This document shows, piece after piece, positions 7,971 through 15,088 of a DNA stretch of 34,330 nucleotides. Below the pieces are notes generated by a model. That model saw nothing but the letters and a program-made list of their open reading frames with translations. It made no database searches and had not been told where the DNA came from. Made by a program: the position numbers and the translations under genes. Origin of the DNA: a bacterium (GTDB taxonomy: Bacteria; Desulfobacterota; S145-22); the NCBI GenBank assembly GCA_026986155.1, contig JALSPC010000121.1, positions 1 through 34,330 of the forward strand. Reading direction: 5' to 3'. Every line of letters begins with the position of its first letter. The stretch's first letter is position 1.

Positions 7971-8435
7971 ATGGCGGGCATGAAGGTTCTCGATGTCTAC
8001 CGCCTCCTCCCCCGGACCAACTGCCATCAATGCGGCATGGTCTGCATGGCCTTCGCCTCCGCCCTGCTGATGGGAAAGGCACGGCCCGAGGACTGCCCGC
8101 CCCTCGTGGAGGAAGAAAAACACGCGGAGGCCTACGAAAAACTCCGGGAGGCCTTCGGAGACAAGGGGGAACGGGAAGCCACCGGCCTGAGCATCGACCG
8201 GGACAAGTGCGATGGATGCGGCATCTGCGCCGCCGTCTGCGAAATCAGCCTGGAGAAAAGCCAGGAACTGGTCAACGGCAAGGGATCCCGCCGGGCGGAG
8301 TCTCCCGTCATCGCCATCGTGGACGGTCTCATCACCATCAAGAATCCCGACGCCTGCCGACGGGTCGTTCCGGACGCCCCCACGTGCAACGCCTGCGTGG
8401 ATCTCTGTCCCATGAAGGCCCTCACCTTCCTGTAA
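7971..8435 (+). CDS. Small protein with one Fe-S domain and two ferredoxin-like clusters
   Basis: This 154-residue protein has 12 cysteines in three groups. The first, Cys18-x2-Cys21-x3-Cys25-x16-Cys42 (RLLPRTNCHQCGMVCMAFAS), resembles the Fe-S domain found in acetyl-CoA decarbonylase/synthase gamma subunit and RnfB. The second is a classic ferredoxin motif, Cys80-x2-Cys83-x2-Cys86-x3-Cys90. The third is Cys129-x9-Cys139-x2-Cys142-x3-Cys146-Pro, with an unusually long first gap. No membrane segment or signal peptide is seen, so it is likely cytosolic and moves electrons for its neighbours. It starts one base after the FwdB-like stop; a second ATG lies at 7980. The FwdA-like gene follows 16 bases later. 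Confidence 0.82.
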   Translation: MAGMKVLDVYRLLPRTNCHQCGMVCMAFASALLMGKARPEDCPPLVEEEKHAEAYEKLREAFGDKGEREATGLSIDRDKCDGCGICAAVCEISLEKSQELVNGKGSRRAESPVIAIVDGLITIKNPDACRRVVPDAPTCNACVDLCPMKALTFL

Positions 8436-8451
8436 GGATTACGGAAACACC

Positions 8452-9810
8452 ATGAAATTGGTCATCAGGAACGCCACCATCTACGACCCGAAAAACGGCA
8501 TCGACGGCCTGCGGGGCGACATCTATCTGAAAGGCGGAAAGATCTCCCGGCCCTTCAAGAAAGCGGACAGGGAGATCGACGCCACGGGGCTCTGGGCCCT
8601 GCCCGGCGGCATCGAGGTGGGTGTTCCCCTCGCCTCCCCCGGACTCATGCTCTACGCCCATAAGATGGCCCTCCCCGGTCCCGCGGAAATCAGCCGGCAA
8701 TACGCGCGGATGGGCTACACCCACTTCCACGAATCGATGATGTTTCCCACCACGGCTCCGGCGGTTCACCACACCCTGTCCGCCCTGCCCTACCAGGATA
8801 CCTCCGCGTCGATCTGCCTAACCCTGAGGGAATTCGGGACCCTGATCGGCTCCGACATCCCGCCCGAGTGGACGGTTCGATTCCTGTGGAGCTGCGCCCA
8901 GCGGTTCAGGGCCCTCACCGTTCGGCTGCCTGAAACAAGCGCTCACTTCAAGGAAAGCGCCCTGGCGCGCTACAACATCCCGGCCCAGAAGGTCCTCGCA
9001 TACCTCTCGCGCCTTCCCCTCTCCCTCCCCCTCTTCGTGGAACTGAACGCCCGCCTCCTCGACGAGGATCTCCCTCACATGTCGCTCCTTCACTACAGCC
9101 ACCTGGGGCGGGCCATCGATGGGGAATACGCCTACAAGCAGGTATCGGCCTTCATCTCGGAAAAGGGCGTCACGGGCGACATGGGCCTGGCCCCCGCGGA
9201 CCCCCACAGCCAATTAAAAACGGAAGCGGAAATCGGCGCGGGAGAAGACGTGGCCGTCCACGCGGGCATGCACACCCCCCTCCGTTATCTCTCAGTCTCC
9301 CGGAACCCCCAGAGCGCGTTCGTTGCGAGGCTGGCAACCCACCCGGATTTCAAAGGCCATCTTGCCTTTTCCTCCCTCTGCCTGGGAGCGGAGGCGGGAA
9401 AATTCTATCCTATGCTTTTCCGAAGACTCTTCGAGGCGGATGACACCTACACCGTGGGGGACTTCGTGCTCCAGACCCGCGTTCTGCCCGCCCGGTTGCT
9501 GGGCTTGGACAACAAGGGCCATCTAGGCGTCGGCGCGGCCGGCGACCTCGCCCTCTATGCCCCGGAAAGTGGGACCTCTCCCGGCGACATTCTCGGCCGG
9601 TGCCACACCCTCGTAAAAAACGGCATTCCCGTCATGGAAAAAAACACCTTCTTGGACAGCGTTCCCTATCCAGAAACGCGGACTTATTACCGCGCCCATG
9701 CCCTGTCGGAGCGAGACCTGGCCATGTTCGCCGGGTATTTCAAGCGGTATCCCCGTCTCGAGCATCTGGACGTCCCTGAGGTCCTGGGAAGGTGGCAGAC
9801 GGTTCGTTAG
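8452..9810 (+). CDS. Degenerate formylmethanofuran dehydrogenase subunit A-like amidohydrolase
   Basis: Amidohydrolase-fold protein resembling FwdA/FhcA. The start (RNATIYDPKNGIDGLRGDIYLKGGKI) and end (ARLLGLDNKGHLGVGAAGDLALYAP) are typical of the fold. FwdA normally hydrolyses an N-formyl group at a two-zinc site. Here the HxH motif expected after PGG is replaced by GGIEVGVPL. The later His-x-His strand appears as LFVELNARL. The Asp-His-Pro motif region appears as DVAVHAGMHTPLRYL. At 452 residues it is about 100 shorter than usual FwdA. It therefore looks like a non-hydrolytic or altered-site homologue, although placing each ligand needs an alignment. It is the last gene of the speD operon and is followed by the convergent GNAT gene. 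Confidence 0.82.
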   Translation: MKLVIRNATIYDPKNGIDGLRGDIYLKGGKISRPFKKADREIDATGLWALPGGIEVGVPLASPGLMLYAHKMALPGPAEISRQYARMGYTHFHESMMFPTTAPAVHHTLSALPYQDTSASICLTLREFGTLIGSDIPPEWTVRFLWSCAQRFRALTVRLPETSAHFKESALARYNIPAQKVLAYLSRLPLSLPLFVELNARLLDEDLPHMSLLHYSHLGRAIDGEYAYKQVSAFISEKGVTGDMGLAPADPHSQLKTEAEIGAGEDVAVHAGMHTPLRYLSVSRNPQSAFVARLATHPDFKGHLAFSSLCLGAEAGKFYPMLFRRLFEADDTYTVGDFVLQTRVLPARLLGLDNKGHLGVGAAGDLALYAPESGTSPGDILGRCHTLVKNGIPVMEKNTFLDSVPYPETRTYYRAHALSERDLAMFAGYFKRYPRLEHLDVPEVLGRWQTVR

Positions 9811-9907
9811 GTATCAGAAGGGTCGTGCGGAGACCTCGAAAATCAATACATGAAGAAAAAGGATGTGAAGAAACGAAAAGTGCCGGCTGAATTCGCGTTG
9901 TTATGGA

Positions 9908-10315
9908 TTAATGGTCATTTCCGCTATAAATCCACATCGGTTCTGTTTTGCCCGCCCGCTCAAACCCCATGCGTTTATAAAATTCGATGGCGTTCCCGTC
10001 CGCCACAAGTATCTGCTGGTGGAAAGATTTATACTTCTGTTGCAAACATTTCATCATCGCGCGCCCTATCCCTTGTCCCTGATATTCCGGATGAACCAGC
10101 AAATGCGGGTAATAGACGACCAGGCAACCGTCAGACAAGGCATTACCGATTCCGACGAGTTTTCCTGAGATCCTTGCCGTAACCAACGAATCTGAATTCC
10201 TGAGAGCCGGGATCAGCAGCTCCGGTTTCTCGGCCGAGGACCAGTCATTGGCCTTGTAAATTTCTATCACCTCTTCCGTTTCAATCTCATCGTCAAGGCT
10301 TAGTTCCAAACGCAC
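9908..10315 (-). CDS. GNAT-family N-acetyltransferase
   Basis: A 135-residue cytosolic acetyl-CoA-dependent acetyltransferase. The acetyl-CoA-binding motif A is clear: HLLVHPEYQGQGIGRAMMKCL, with the pyrophosphate loop Q-G-Q-G-I-G. Motif B follows as NAIEFYKRMGFERAG. The acceptor substrate cannot be predicted. The start is GTG at 10315, with AAGGAG five bases upstream. It is 14 bases downstream of the QueG-like gene and probably cotranscribed with it. Codon use and base composition look less GC-rich than in the neighbouring genes, which fits an acquired segment. Confidence 0.85.
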   Translation of the reverse strand: MRLELSLDDEIETEEVIEIYKANDWSSAEKPELLIPALRNSDSLVTARISGKLVGIGNALSDGCLVVYYPHLLVHPEYQGQGIGRAMMKCLQQKYKSFHQQILVADGNAIEFYKRMGFERAGKTEPMWIYSGNDH

Positions 10316-10329
10316 GTTTGCTCCTTCCC

Positions 10330-11247
10330 TTAGGGATTTGTCTGCCGACCCTTTCTGCCTCTCTTTTCATTTTCCAAAGCTATCAGGACATTACGATGAA
10401 AAAATTCATACGGAATTCCCGTGTTGAGGCGACCTAATGTTTCGATATATTCTTTTTCAGACAATTCGGCCAAGTGGGGGAGGTAGAAAAATTCTTCCCA
10501 CGCCTTCATCTGACGCTGAAACTTTTTTGTCATTGCCGTATCCAAAGGATTGCCCAGGTGCTTTTTGTTCCACGGACAGGCTTCCTGGCATATCTCACAA
10601 TCAGCCACCCTGTTTCCCATGATAACCCGGGCTTCTTCGGGCAGCTCCTCGACCTGTAATGAATTTGAGAGGCATTTTTTCCTGTCCAGCACATAAGGCT
10701 GATCCAACGCCCCCATGGGGCAAGCTTGTCGGCACCGATCACATTCTCGGCATCGGTTTGGCTCCAGCTCGGTGTTGTGCGCCAAATCGGCATCGGTTAT
10801 TATCCCGCCGAGGGCGAGAAATGTCCCGTATTTCCTGGATATGAGCAGTGAATGCTTGCCCTGCCACCCAAGACCGGCCCTTACCGCGGCAAGTTTGAGG
10901 GGGAGGATGGAGCCTTCATCGGAAGAACTGTCACAGACAACCGCTTGAAAGCCTTCTTCCCTTAAATAGGCCGCAATGGGCTCCAGGGGTTTTACGACGT
11001 CAAGAAAAAACCCTGACAGGTAGAGCCGGCTTGTTCTCCCGTATTTGGGATTTTCCCAGGCGGGAAAGGTCAGCCCCCCGATATAGATACCCGCAACAAT
11101 AATTGTTTTTGCGTTCGGCAAGGAAATTTTAGGGTCTCTTCGGCGTGAGTCTCTCAATGCGTAGTTTGAGAAAGGTGAGGCCTCGGCAAAACCCAACGCA
11201 TCGATTCCGGTAGAATCGGCAAGGCGACTGATTTCATCCGATAACAA
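10330..11247 (-). CDS. Epoxyqueuosine reductase (QueG)-like double [4Fe-4S] protein
   Basis: A 305-residue cytosolic iron-sulfur protein related to QueG, which reduces epoxyqueuosine in tRNA using cobalamin and two [4Fe-4S] clusters. The N-terminal half has the family region LPNAKTIIVAGIYIGG and GLGWQGKHSLLISRKYGTF. The cluster motifs are CRECDRCRQACPMGAL and, after a distant cysteine, DCEICQEACPWNKKH. It lacks the C-terminal HEAT-repeat region of full QueG (about 380 residues), so it may be a QueG paralogue with another substrate. The start is TTG at 11247, with GGAG nine bases upstream. The composition is visibly more AT-rich than in the flanks. The GNAT gene follows directly. Confidence 0.8.
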   Translation of the reverse strand: MLSDEISRLADSTGIDALGFAEASPFSNYALRDSRRRDPKISLPNAKTIIVAGIYIGGLTFPAWENPKYGRTSRLYLSGFFLDVVKPLEPIAAYLREEGFQAVVCDSSSDEGSILPLKLAAVRAGLGWQGKHSLLISRKYGTFLALGGIITDADLAHNTELEPNRCRECDRCRQACPMGALDQPYVLDRKKCLSNSLQVEELPEEARVIMGNRVADCEICQEACPWNKKHLGNPLDTAMTKKFQRQMKAWEEFFYLPHLAELSEKEYIETLGRLNTGIPYEFFHRNVLIALENEKRGRKGRQTNP

Positions 11248-11319
11248 TTTTCTGCTCCGTTTTCAGCTTCCTTCGGGTTGGGATCGTTAGCATAAAATAC
11301 ACAACCAAGGGATGAATCT

Positions 11320-11338
11320 CCTCCCGTAGAGCGGGAGG
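11320..11338. repeat. Perfect 7-bp hairpin typical of an IS200/IS605-type end
   Basis: CCTCCCG, a five-base loop TAGAG, then CGGGAGG. A second short GC hairpin (CCCC AA GGGG) follows at about 11350-11362. Both lie just downstream of the broken tnpA. IS200/IS605 elements carry subterminal palindromes at their ends, so this is probably the surviving end of that element. It could also act as a terminator. Confidence 0.5.
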
Positions 11339-11390
11339 CTTCAGATGGCCCCCCAAGGGGAGCCTCAGTTGGGAAAGCCCTCGAATAATT

Positions 11391-11680
11391 TTAGATATTC
11401 CTCTTTGTCAAGATTAGCTCTCCCTGCCTCTCTTCCATGGACTCCTGCTCACGTATATATCTCCGCTCCTCTCTCTCGTCCAATCCAACAGTAAGTACTC
11501 ACGCTGTAACCCCTCGCCCAAAAATGCAATCCCGTTGCTCGCTTCTCTCACAATAGCCGCCTGCGAATCCTTACCGCACTCTTCCCTTTGATATAACCTA
11601 TCGCAAACGCCACACTGTATTTCGGGGGAATGCTGAGACACATATGCACATAGTCCGCCATTAAATATCATTCCTCAATC
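11391..11680 (-). pseudogene. IS200/IS605-family transposase TnpA remnant
   Basis: Translating the minus strand in two frames recovers the C-terminal half of a Y1-type tnpA. From about 11658 it reads ADYVHMCLSIPPKYSVAFAI, then GYIKGKSAVRIRRRLL. An in-frame TGA lies at 11550-11548, followed by EKRATGLHFWARGYSVST. Around 11480 a four-base insertion (TACT duplicated) shifts the frame. The text resumes as VGLDEREERRYIREQESMEE and RQGELI to a TAA at 11391. The first half of the gene, with its HUH motif, is missing. The element is therefore dead by one nonsense codon, one frameshift and a truncation. The 11681-11813 stretch upstream shows nothing recognisable. Confidence 0.75.
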
Positions 11681-11813
11681 TATTGATGGATTCGCAAAAA
11701 GTCATATTTTGCCATAATCGGCCTTGTAACATGCGGAAATTATTATGTACAAAATTCAAAAATCAATCATTCTCCGGCTTTTTGCGAGAGCATCAAACTT
11801 TGTTTGTAGCCCT

Positions 11814-11987
11814 CTATCCCAGCCGCTCCTTTAAGCGGCGGATTTCTTCTTCCAGCTCCTCGATTCGCTGTATCTGGTGGGGCCGGATGGAATGGGCGGG
11901 AAGGCTTGCCTCCAGGTCCGCAAGCAGCCGTTCCTTTTTCTCAAGTTCCTTTTGAAGCGCTTCGCGCTCGGAAGATGGTGTATTCAT
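11814..11987 (-). CDS. Small coiled-coil protein with SLPAHSIRPHQ motif
   Basis: A 57-residue reading frame: MNTPSSEREALQKELEKKER, then LLADLEASLPAHSIRPHQIQ, then RIEELEEEIRRLKERLG. Two charged helices flank a central LPAHSIRPHQ turn, suggesting a short antiparallel helical hairpin. Small proteins of this pattern occur in many anaerobes from memory, but no function is known to me. The ATG at 11987 has GAGGAG five bases upstream. The gene overlaps the last 47 bases of ptsI in another frame, so it is probably translated from the same transcript. The heptad-rich sequence and good ribosome-binding site argue that it is real. Confidence 0.65.
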   Translation of the reverse strand: MNTPSSEREALQKELEKKERLLADLEASLPAHSIRPHQIQRIEELEEEIRRLKERLG

Positions 11988-13773
11988 ACCCGCTCCTCGC
12001 GTCTTTAACCGACAAAAAGTTCTTTTCCATGAGGTTGTTGACCTCGTCCGGCGTGCCCAGCCTAAGGGCCTCTTCCACCAGTGCCTCGGCCTCGCTCAAG
12101 GTGACGGAACGAAGGACGCGTTTTACCTCGGGGATGGAGAGGGACTTCATGCTCAGGTCCCGTATGCCGCAACCCAGGAGAAGAACCGCGTAGATGGGAT
12201 CGCCCGCGATCTCCCCGCAGACGGAACAGGGCTTGTCCGCCTGGTTGCTGATGTCGGCCACACGCTTGATGAGCCACAGGATCGCCGGGTTGTAAGGGCG
12301 GTAGAAGGCCGCCACCTTCTCGTTGTCCCGGTCCACCGCCAGGGTATATTGAACCAGGTCGTTGGTTCCGATGCTGAAGAAATCGGTCTCCCGGATGAGT
12401 TTATCCGCCAGGATCGCGGCGGAAGGCACCTCGATCATGACTCCCGTCTTGATGTCCTCGTCGTAAGGAATTCCCCGGAGCATCAATTCATGCTTGACCT
12501 CGGCGAAGATCTCATTGACCGCCCGGAGCTCTTCCAGGCTCGAGATCATGGGATAGAGCACCCGAATCTTCCCGAAGGCGCTGGCACGCAAAAGGGCCCT
12601 GAGCTGCACCTTAAAGACGTCTACTTCTTCCAGGGAAATACGGATAGACCGCCAGCCGAGGAAGGGATTCACCTCCCGTTTTATCTTCTGGAAGGGCAGA
12701 AACTTGTCGCCCCCCAGATCCAGGGTCCGGATGGTCGCTTCCTTTCCCTTCAGCGCCTCCGCCACCGTCCGATAGATGCGAAACTGCTCTTCCTCCGTCA
12801 GAAGACGCTCGCTCAACAGGAACGGCAGCTCCGTCCGGAAGAGCCCAACGCCCTCCGCCCCGTACTTGATGGCCACCCCCACGTCCGGGGCCTTGACGAT
12901 GTTCGAGTAGAGGTGGAAGGCCACTTCGTCCCTCGTCATTGAGGGAAGCTTGGAGATCTTCTCCAGCTCCTTACGGTAGGCGGCGTAGTCCTCCTGGATC
13001 TTCTTGTATTCCTTGATCACGGAGGGCTTGGGGTTGATGAAGACGAGCCCCAGGTTGCCGTCTACGATAATCCGGTCGTTGGTTCTTACCTTCCGAAGGA
13101 TGTTCTCCACACCCACCACCGTGGGGACCCCCATGGAGCGGGCCAGGATGGCGGCGTGGGAGGTCTCGCCCCCTACCTCGGTCACCATGCCCTTGATTTT
13201 CTTCGGGTCGAAGTGAATCGTGTCCGACGGTGTCAGTTCGTGGGCAAAGACCACGCCCCGTTTGTTGAAGAGAACCTTTCGGGTGTCCAGCTGCAGGAGC
13301 CGGTGGATGACGCGCTTGCCGATGTCCTCGATGTCCTTCCCCCGCTCCCGGAGATAGTCGTCCTCGATGGTCTTGAACTTCTCCATGAAGGCGCGGATGC
13401 CGCGGAGAATGATGAATTCCGCGTTGAGCCTCTCGTCCTTCACCATCCGCGGAACGTTGTCCTGAAAGAAGGGATCGTCGATAATCATCAGGTGGCTCTT
13501 GATGATTTCCGCCTCTTCTTCCCCGATATCCCGCCGGATGCGCCGCTCACTCTCCTCTAACTGCCGCTTGACCTCCTCCAGGGCCTCGCGATAACGGACG
13601 ATCTCCTGCTCGATTTCATTGTCCTTGAGGCGGTAAGGGATAATCTCGGCCAGTTCGCTGATGTAGATGTCGGCCTTTCCGATGGCGATCCCCTCAGCGA
13701 CGGGAAGTCCCTTGTACATGTTCTCGGAAACGCTGATCTTTCTCTCGTCTTTTTTCAAACGGTACGGTGCCAT
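11941..13773 (-). CDS. ptsI: Phosphoenolpyruvate-protein phosphotransferase (PTS enzyme I)
   Basis: First enzyme of the PTS: it moves phosphate from PEP to HPr. The 610-residue protein has the N-terminal HPr-binding helices (about 55-160), the mobile phosphohistidine domain with GGETSHAAILARSMGVPTVV (His206 is the phosphorylated residue) and the C-terminal PEP-binding barrel with GAEGVGLFRTE, MIEVPSAA, FFSIGTNDLVQYTLAVDR and the conserved cysteine in PCSVCGE. It is longer than the usual ~575 residues: about 18 residues precede YKGLPVAEGIAIG, and the last ~20 overlap the next small gene. The chosen ATG at 13773 has GAGG upstream. An internal ATG at 13719 is possible. It begins seven bases after map. 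No EII or HPr gene is in the window, and a regulatory PTS is common in such bacteria. Confidence 0.94.
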   Translation of the reverse strand: MAPYRLKKDERKISVSENMYKGLPVAEGIAIGKADIYISELAEIIPYRLKDNEIEQEIVRYREALEEVKRQLEESERRIRRDIGEEEAEIIKSHLMIIDDPFFQDNVPRMVKDERLNAEFIILRGIRAFMEKFKTIEDDYLRERGKDIEDIGKRVIHRLLQLDTRKVLFNKRGVVFAHELTPSDTIHFDPKKIKGMVTEVGGETSHAAILARSMGVPTVVGVENILRKVRTNDRIIVDGNLGLVFINPKPSVIKEYKKIQEDYAAYRKELEKISKLPSMTRDEVAFHLYSNIVKAPDVGVAIKYGAEGVGLFRTELPFLLSERLLTEEEQFRIYRTVAEALKGKEATIRTLDLGGDKFLPFQKIKREVNPFLGWRSIRISLEEVDVFKVQLRALLRASAFGKIRVLYPMISSLEELRAVNEIFAEVKHELMLRGIPYDEDIKTGVMIEVPSAAILADKLIRETDFFSIGTNDLVQYTLAVDRDNEKVAAFYRPYNPAILWLIKRVADISNQADKPCSVCGEIAGDPIYAVLLLGCGIRDLSMKSLSIPEVKRVLRSVTLSEAEALVEEALRLGTPDEVNNLMEKNFLSVKDARSGYEYTIFRARSASKGT

Positions 13774-13780
13774 CGCGACC

Positions 13781-14527
13781 TCAAAGCCTTGTCAGGATTT
13801 CCGGCCCGTTGCCGGTGATAATGATGGTATGCTCGAAGTGGGCGGAACGCTTCCCGTCTGCCGTGACAACGGTCCACCCGTCCTTCTTGACCTTGACCCG
13901 CCAGGTTCCCTCGTTCACCATGGGTTCGATGGCGAGGGCCATCCCCTCTTCCAACTTGGGCCCCTGGTGGGGCGGGCCGTAGTTGGGCACCTGTGGGTCC
14001 TCGTGGAGCTGCCGCCCGATCCCGTGGCCCACGAAGTCCCTCACGACGGAGAATCCCGCCGTCTCCACGTGCCGTTGAACGGCGTGGGAGATGTCGTAGA
14101 GGCGGTTTCCCGCCACCGCCTGGGAGATCCCCTCGAAGAGAGACGCCTGCGTCACCTCCATGAGCCGCGCCGCCTCCGAATCGACCCTGCCCACGGCGAA
14201 GGTCTTGGCGGCGTCACCGTAAAACCCGTCCATGACGACCCCGAGATCGATGCCGATAATGTCGCCCTCTTTCAGCCGCCTGCCGCCCGGAATCCCGTGC
14301 ACCACCTCCTCGTTGATGGAGGCACAGATGGTCGCCGGAAAGCCGTGATAGCCCTTGAAGGCGGGCTTGCCGCCCCGTTTCAGGATGAAGGTCTCCGCCT
14401 TCTCGTCGAGTTCCCTCGTGGTGACCCCGGGCCGCACCAAGCCTTCCAGGTAGTCGAGCAGTTCCGCCACGACGCGGTTCGGTTTCCGCATGCGGGCGAT
14501 TTCCTCCTGAGACTTGATAACGATCAT
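13781..14527 (-). CDS. map: Methionine aminopeptidase, type I
   Basis: Removes the initiator methionine from new proteins. The five metal ligands are visible: two aspartates in [19 protein letters not shown], the histidine in [20 protein letters not shown], a glutamate in AIEPMVNEG and a glutamate in [11 protein letters not shown]. The substrate histidine is in [12 protein letters not shown]. At 248 residues with no N-terminal zinc-finger extension, it is a bacterial type Ia form. The ATG at 14527 has a modest GGAACGG site upstream. It lies between the histidine-ladder small protein (22 bases upstream) and ptsI (7 bases downstream). Confidence 0.95.
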   Translation of the reverse strand: MIVIKSQEEIARMRKPNRVVAELLDYLEGLVRPGVTTRELDEKAETFILKRGGKPAFKGYHGFPATICASINEEVVHGIPGGRRLKEGDIIGIDLGVVMDGFYGDAAKTFAVGRVDSEAARLMEVTQASLFEGISQAVAGNRLYDISHAVQRHVETAGFSVVRDFVGHGIGRQLHEDPQVPNYGPPHQGPKLEEGMALAIEPMVNEGTWRVKVKKDGWTVVTADGKRSAHFEHTIIITGNGPEILTRL

Positions 14528-14549
14528 ACCCGTTCCATGGGTGAGGGGG

Positions 14550-14759
14550 TCAAAGTTTTTCTATCTTCTTGACGGCGTCTTCGAAAAGGGGCGTGCAGGC
14601 CTCAAAATGTGACACCACCTTCCGCAAGTCGCCCGCTATCTCTTTTAATCCCGCCGATTCACACAGCTCCACCCATTTCTCGTGCTCTTTCACGTGGTCC
14701 AGGTTGTGTTCGAGCAGGTGGGGCAGCAGGTGCTTCAATTTGGCAATCTTATCATTCAT
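14550..14759 (-). CDS. Histidine-ladder small protein, likely metal-binding partner of CooT
   Basis: A 69-residue all-helical protein. The first helix has His10, His14, His18, His22 and His26 at exact four-residue steps ([18 protein letters not shown]), so all five lie near one face. Further possible ligands are Cys33, His51 and Cys55. No transmembrane segment or signal peptide is seen. The ATG overlaps the cooT stop as ATGA, so the two are translationally coupled. This points to nickel handling for carbon monoxide dehydrogenase or another nickel enzyme. I recall similar small proteins next to cooT in other anaerobes, but cannot name a characterised member. Function as nickel carrier or store is inference. 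Confidence 0.75.
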   Translation of the reverse strand: MNDKIAKLKHLLPHLLEHNLDHVKEHEKWVELCESAGLKEIAGDLRKVVSHFEACTPLFEDAVKKIEKL

Positions 14760-14962
14760 GACCGTTTCTCGCTTGTCTTTTTCAAGACGGCGTAATGTTT
14801 CATGAAATCGAGATCCATGATTTCATAGCCGTTCAGTTCCTTTTCGTCGCCCAGGATATCCATGACCACGATCTTTCCGTTTTTTACGGTCACGTGGGCC
14901 GCATCTTCCATGATGACCTTCCCGGGATCTATCTTGCCATCATACAGTGTCGATAAACACAT
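14756..14962 (-). CDS. cooT: CooT-family nickel-binding protein
   Basis: A 68-residue homologue of CooT, a small dimer that binds nickel through its N-terminal Cys2 and supports maturation of Ni carbon monoxide dehydrogenase. The start MCLSTLYDGK fits the family and the rest follows the pattern (VIMEDAAHVTVKNGKIVVMD, then LGDEKELNGYEIMDLDFMKH). The open frame reaches a GTG at 14977, but the ATG at 14962 is preferred: GAGGG lies eight bases upstream and only this start leaves the metal-binding cysteine at position 2. Its stop overlaps the start of the histidine-rich protein. No CODH gene is in the window, so the client must be elsewhere. Confidence 0.87.
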   Translation of the reverse strand: MCLSTLYDGKIDPGKVIMEDAAHVTVKNGKIVVMDILGDEKELNGYEIMDLDFMKHYAVLKKTSEKRS

Positions 14963-15000
14963 CTTTTTTGCCCTCACTAATTTCGATTGTCCTGAAGGGC

Positions 15001-15045
15001 GGCCGCTTAGCGGCCTTGAAGGTAAAAGTAGTTTATTTTTACCTT
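15001..15045. repeat. Two adjacent hairpins between trxB and cooT
   Basis: GGCCGC TTA GCGGCC at 15001-15015 and AAGGTAAAA, nine-base loop, TTTTACCTT at 15019-15045 are both perfect inverted repeats. Together they fill much of the 126-base gap after the trxB stop. Neither is followed by a T run on the minus strand, so a simple intrinsic terminator is doubtful. They could stabilise the trxB mRNA end or attenuate reading into cooT. Confidence 0.5.
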
Positions 15046-15064
15046 TTACCCTCCTCCTGTCTTG

Positions 15065-15085
15065 TACCTTCTACCTTTTACCTTC
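15065..15085. repeat. Tandem heptanucleotide repeat after trxB
   Basis: Three consecutive TACCTTY units (TACCTTC, TACCTTT, TACCTTC), followed by a degenerate fourth running into the trxB stop. Related TACCTTTTACC also occurs at 15040-15050, next to the hairpin arm. Likely a short-sequence repeat. No coding role. Confidence 0.55.
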
Positions 15086-15088
15086 CAC

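Noticed and set aside
6659-9810. A complete formylmethanofuran dehydrogenase
   Set aside because: FwdC and FwdD are absent and the FwdA-like metal site appears lost, so I describe the trio as Fwd-like only.
11683-11955. 90-codon plus-strand open frame
   Set aside because: Its end is antisense to the small coiled-coil gene and ptsI, it is serine-rich, and has no ribosome-binding site.
15065-15085. CRISPR-like repeats
   Set aside because: The units are seven bases, directly tandem and without spacers.
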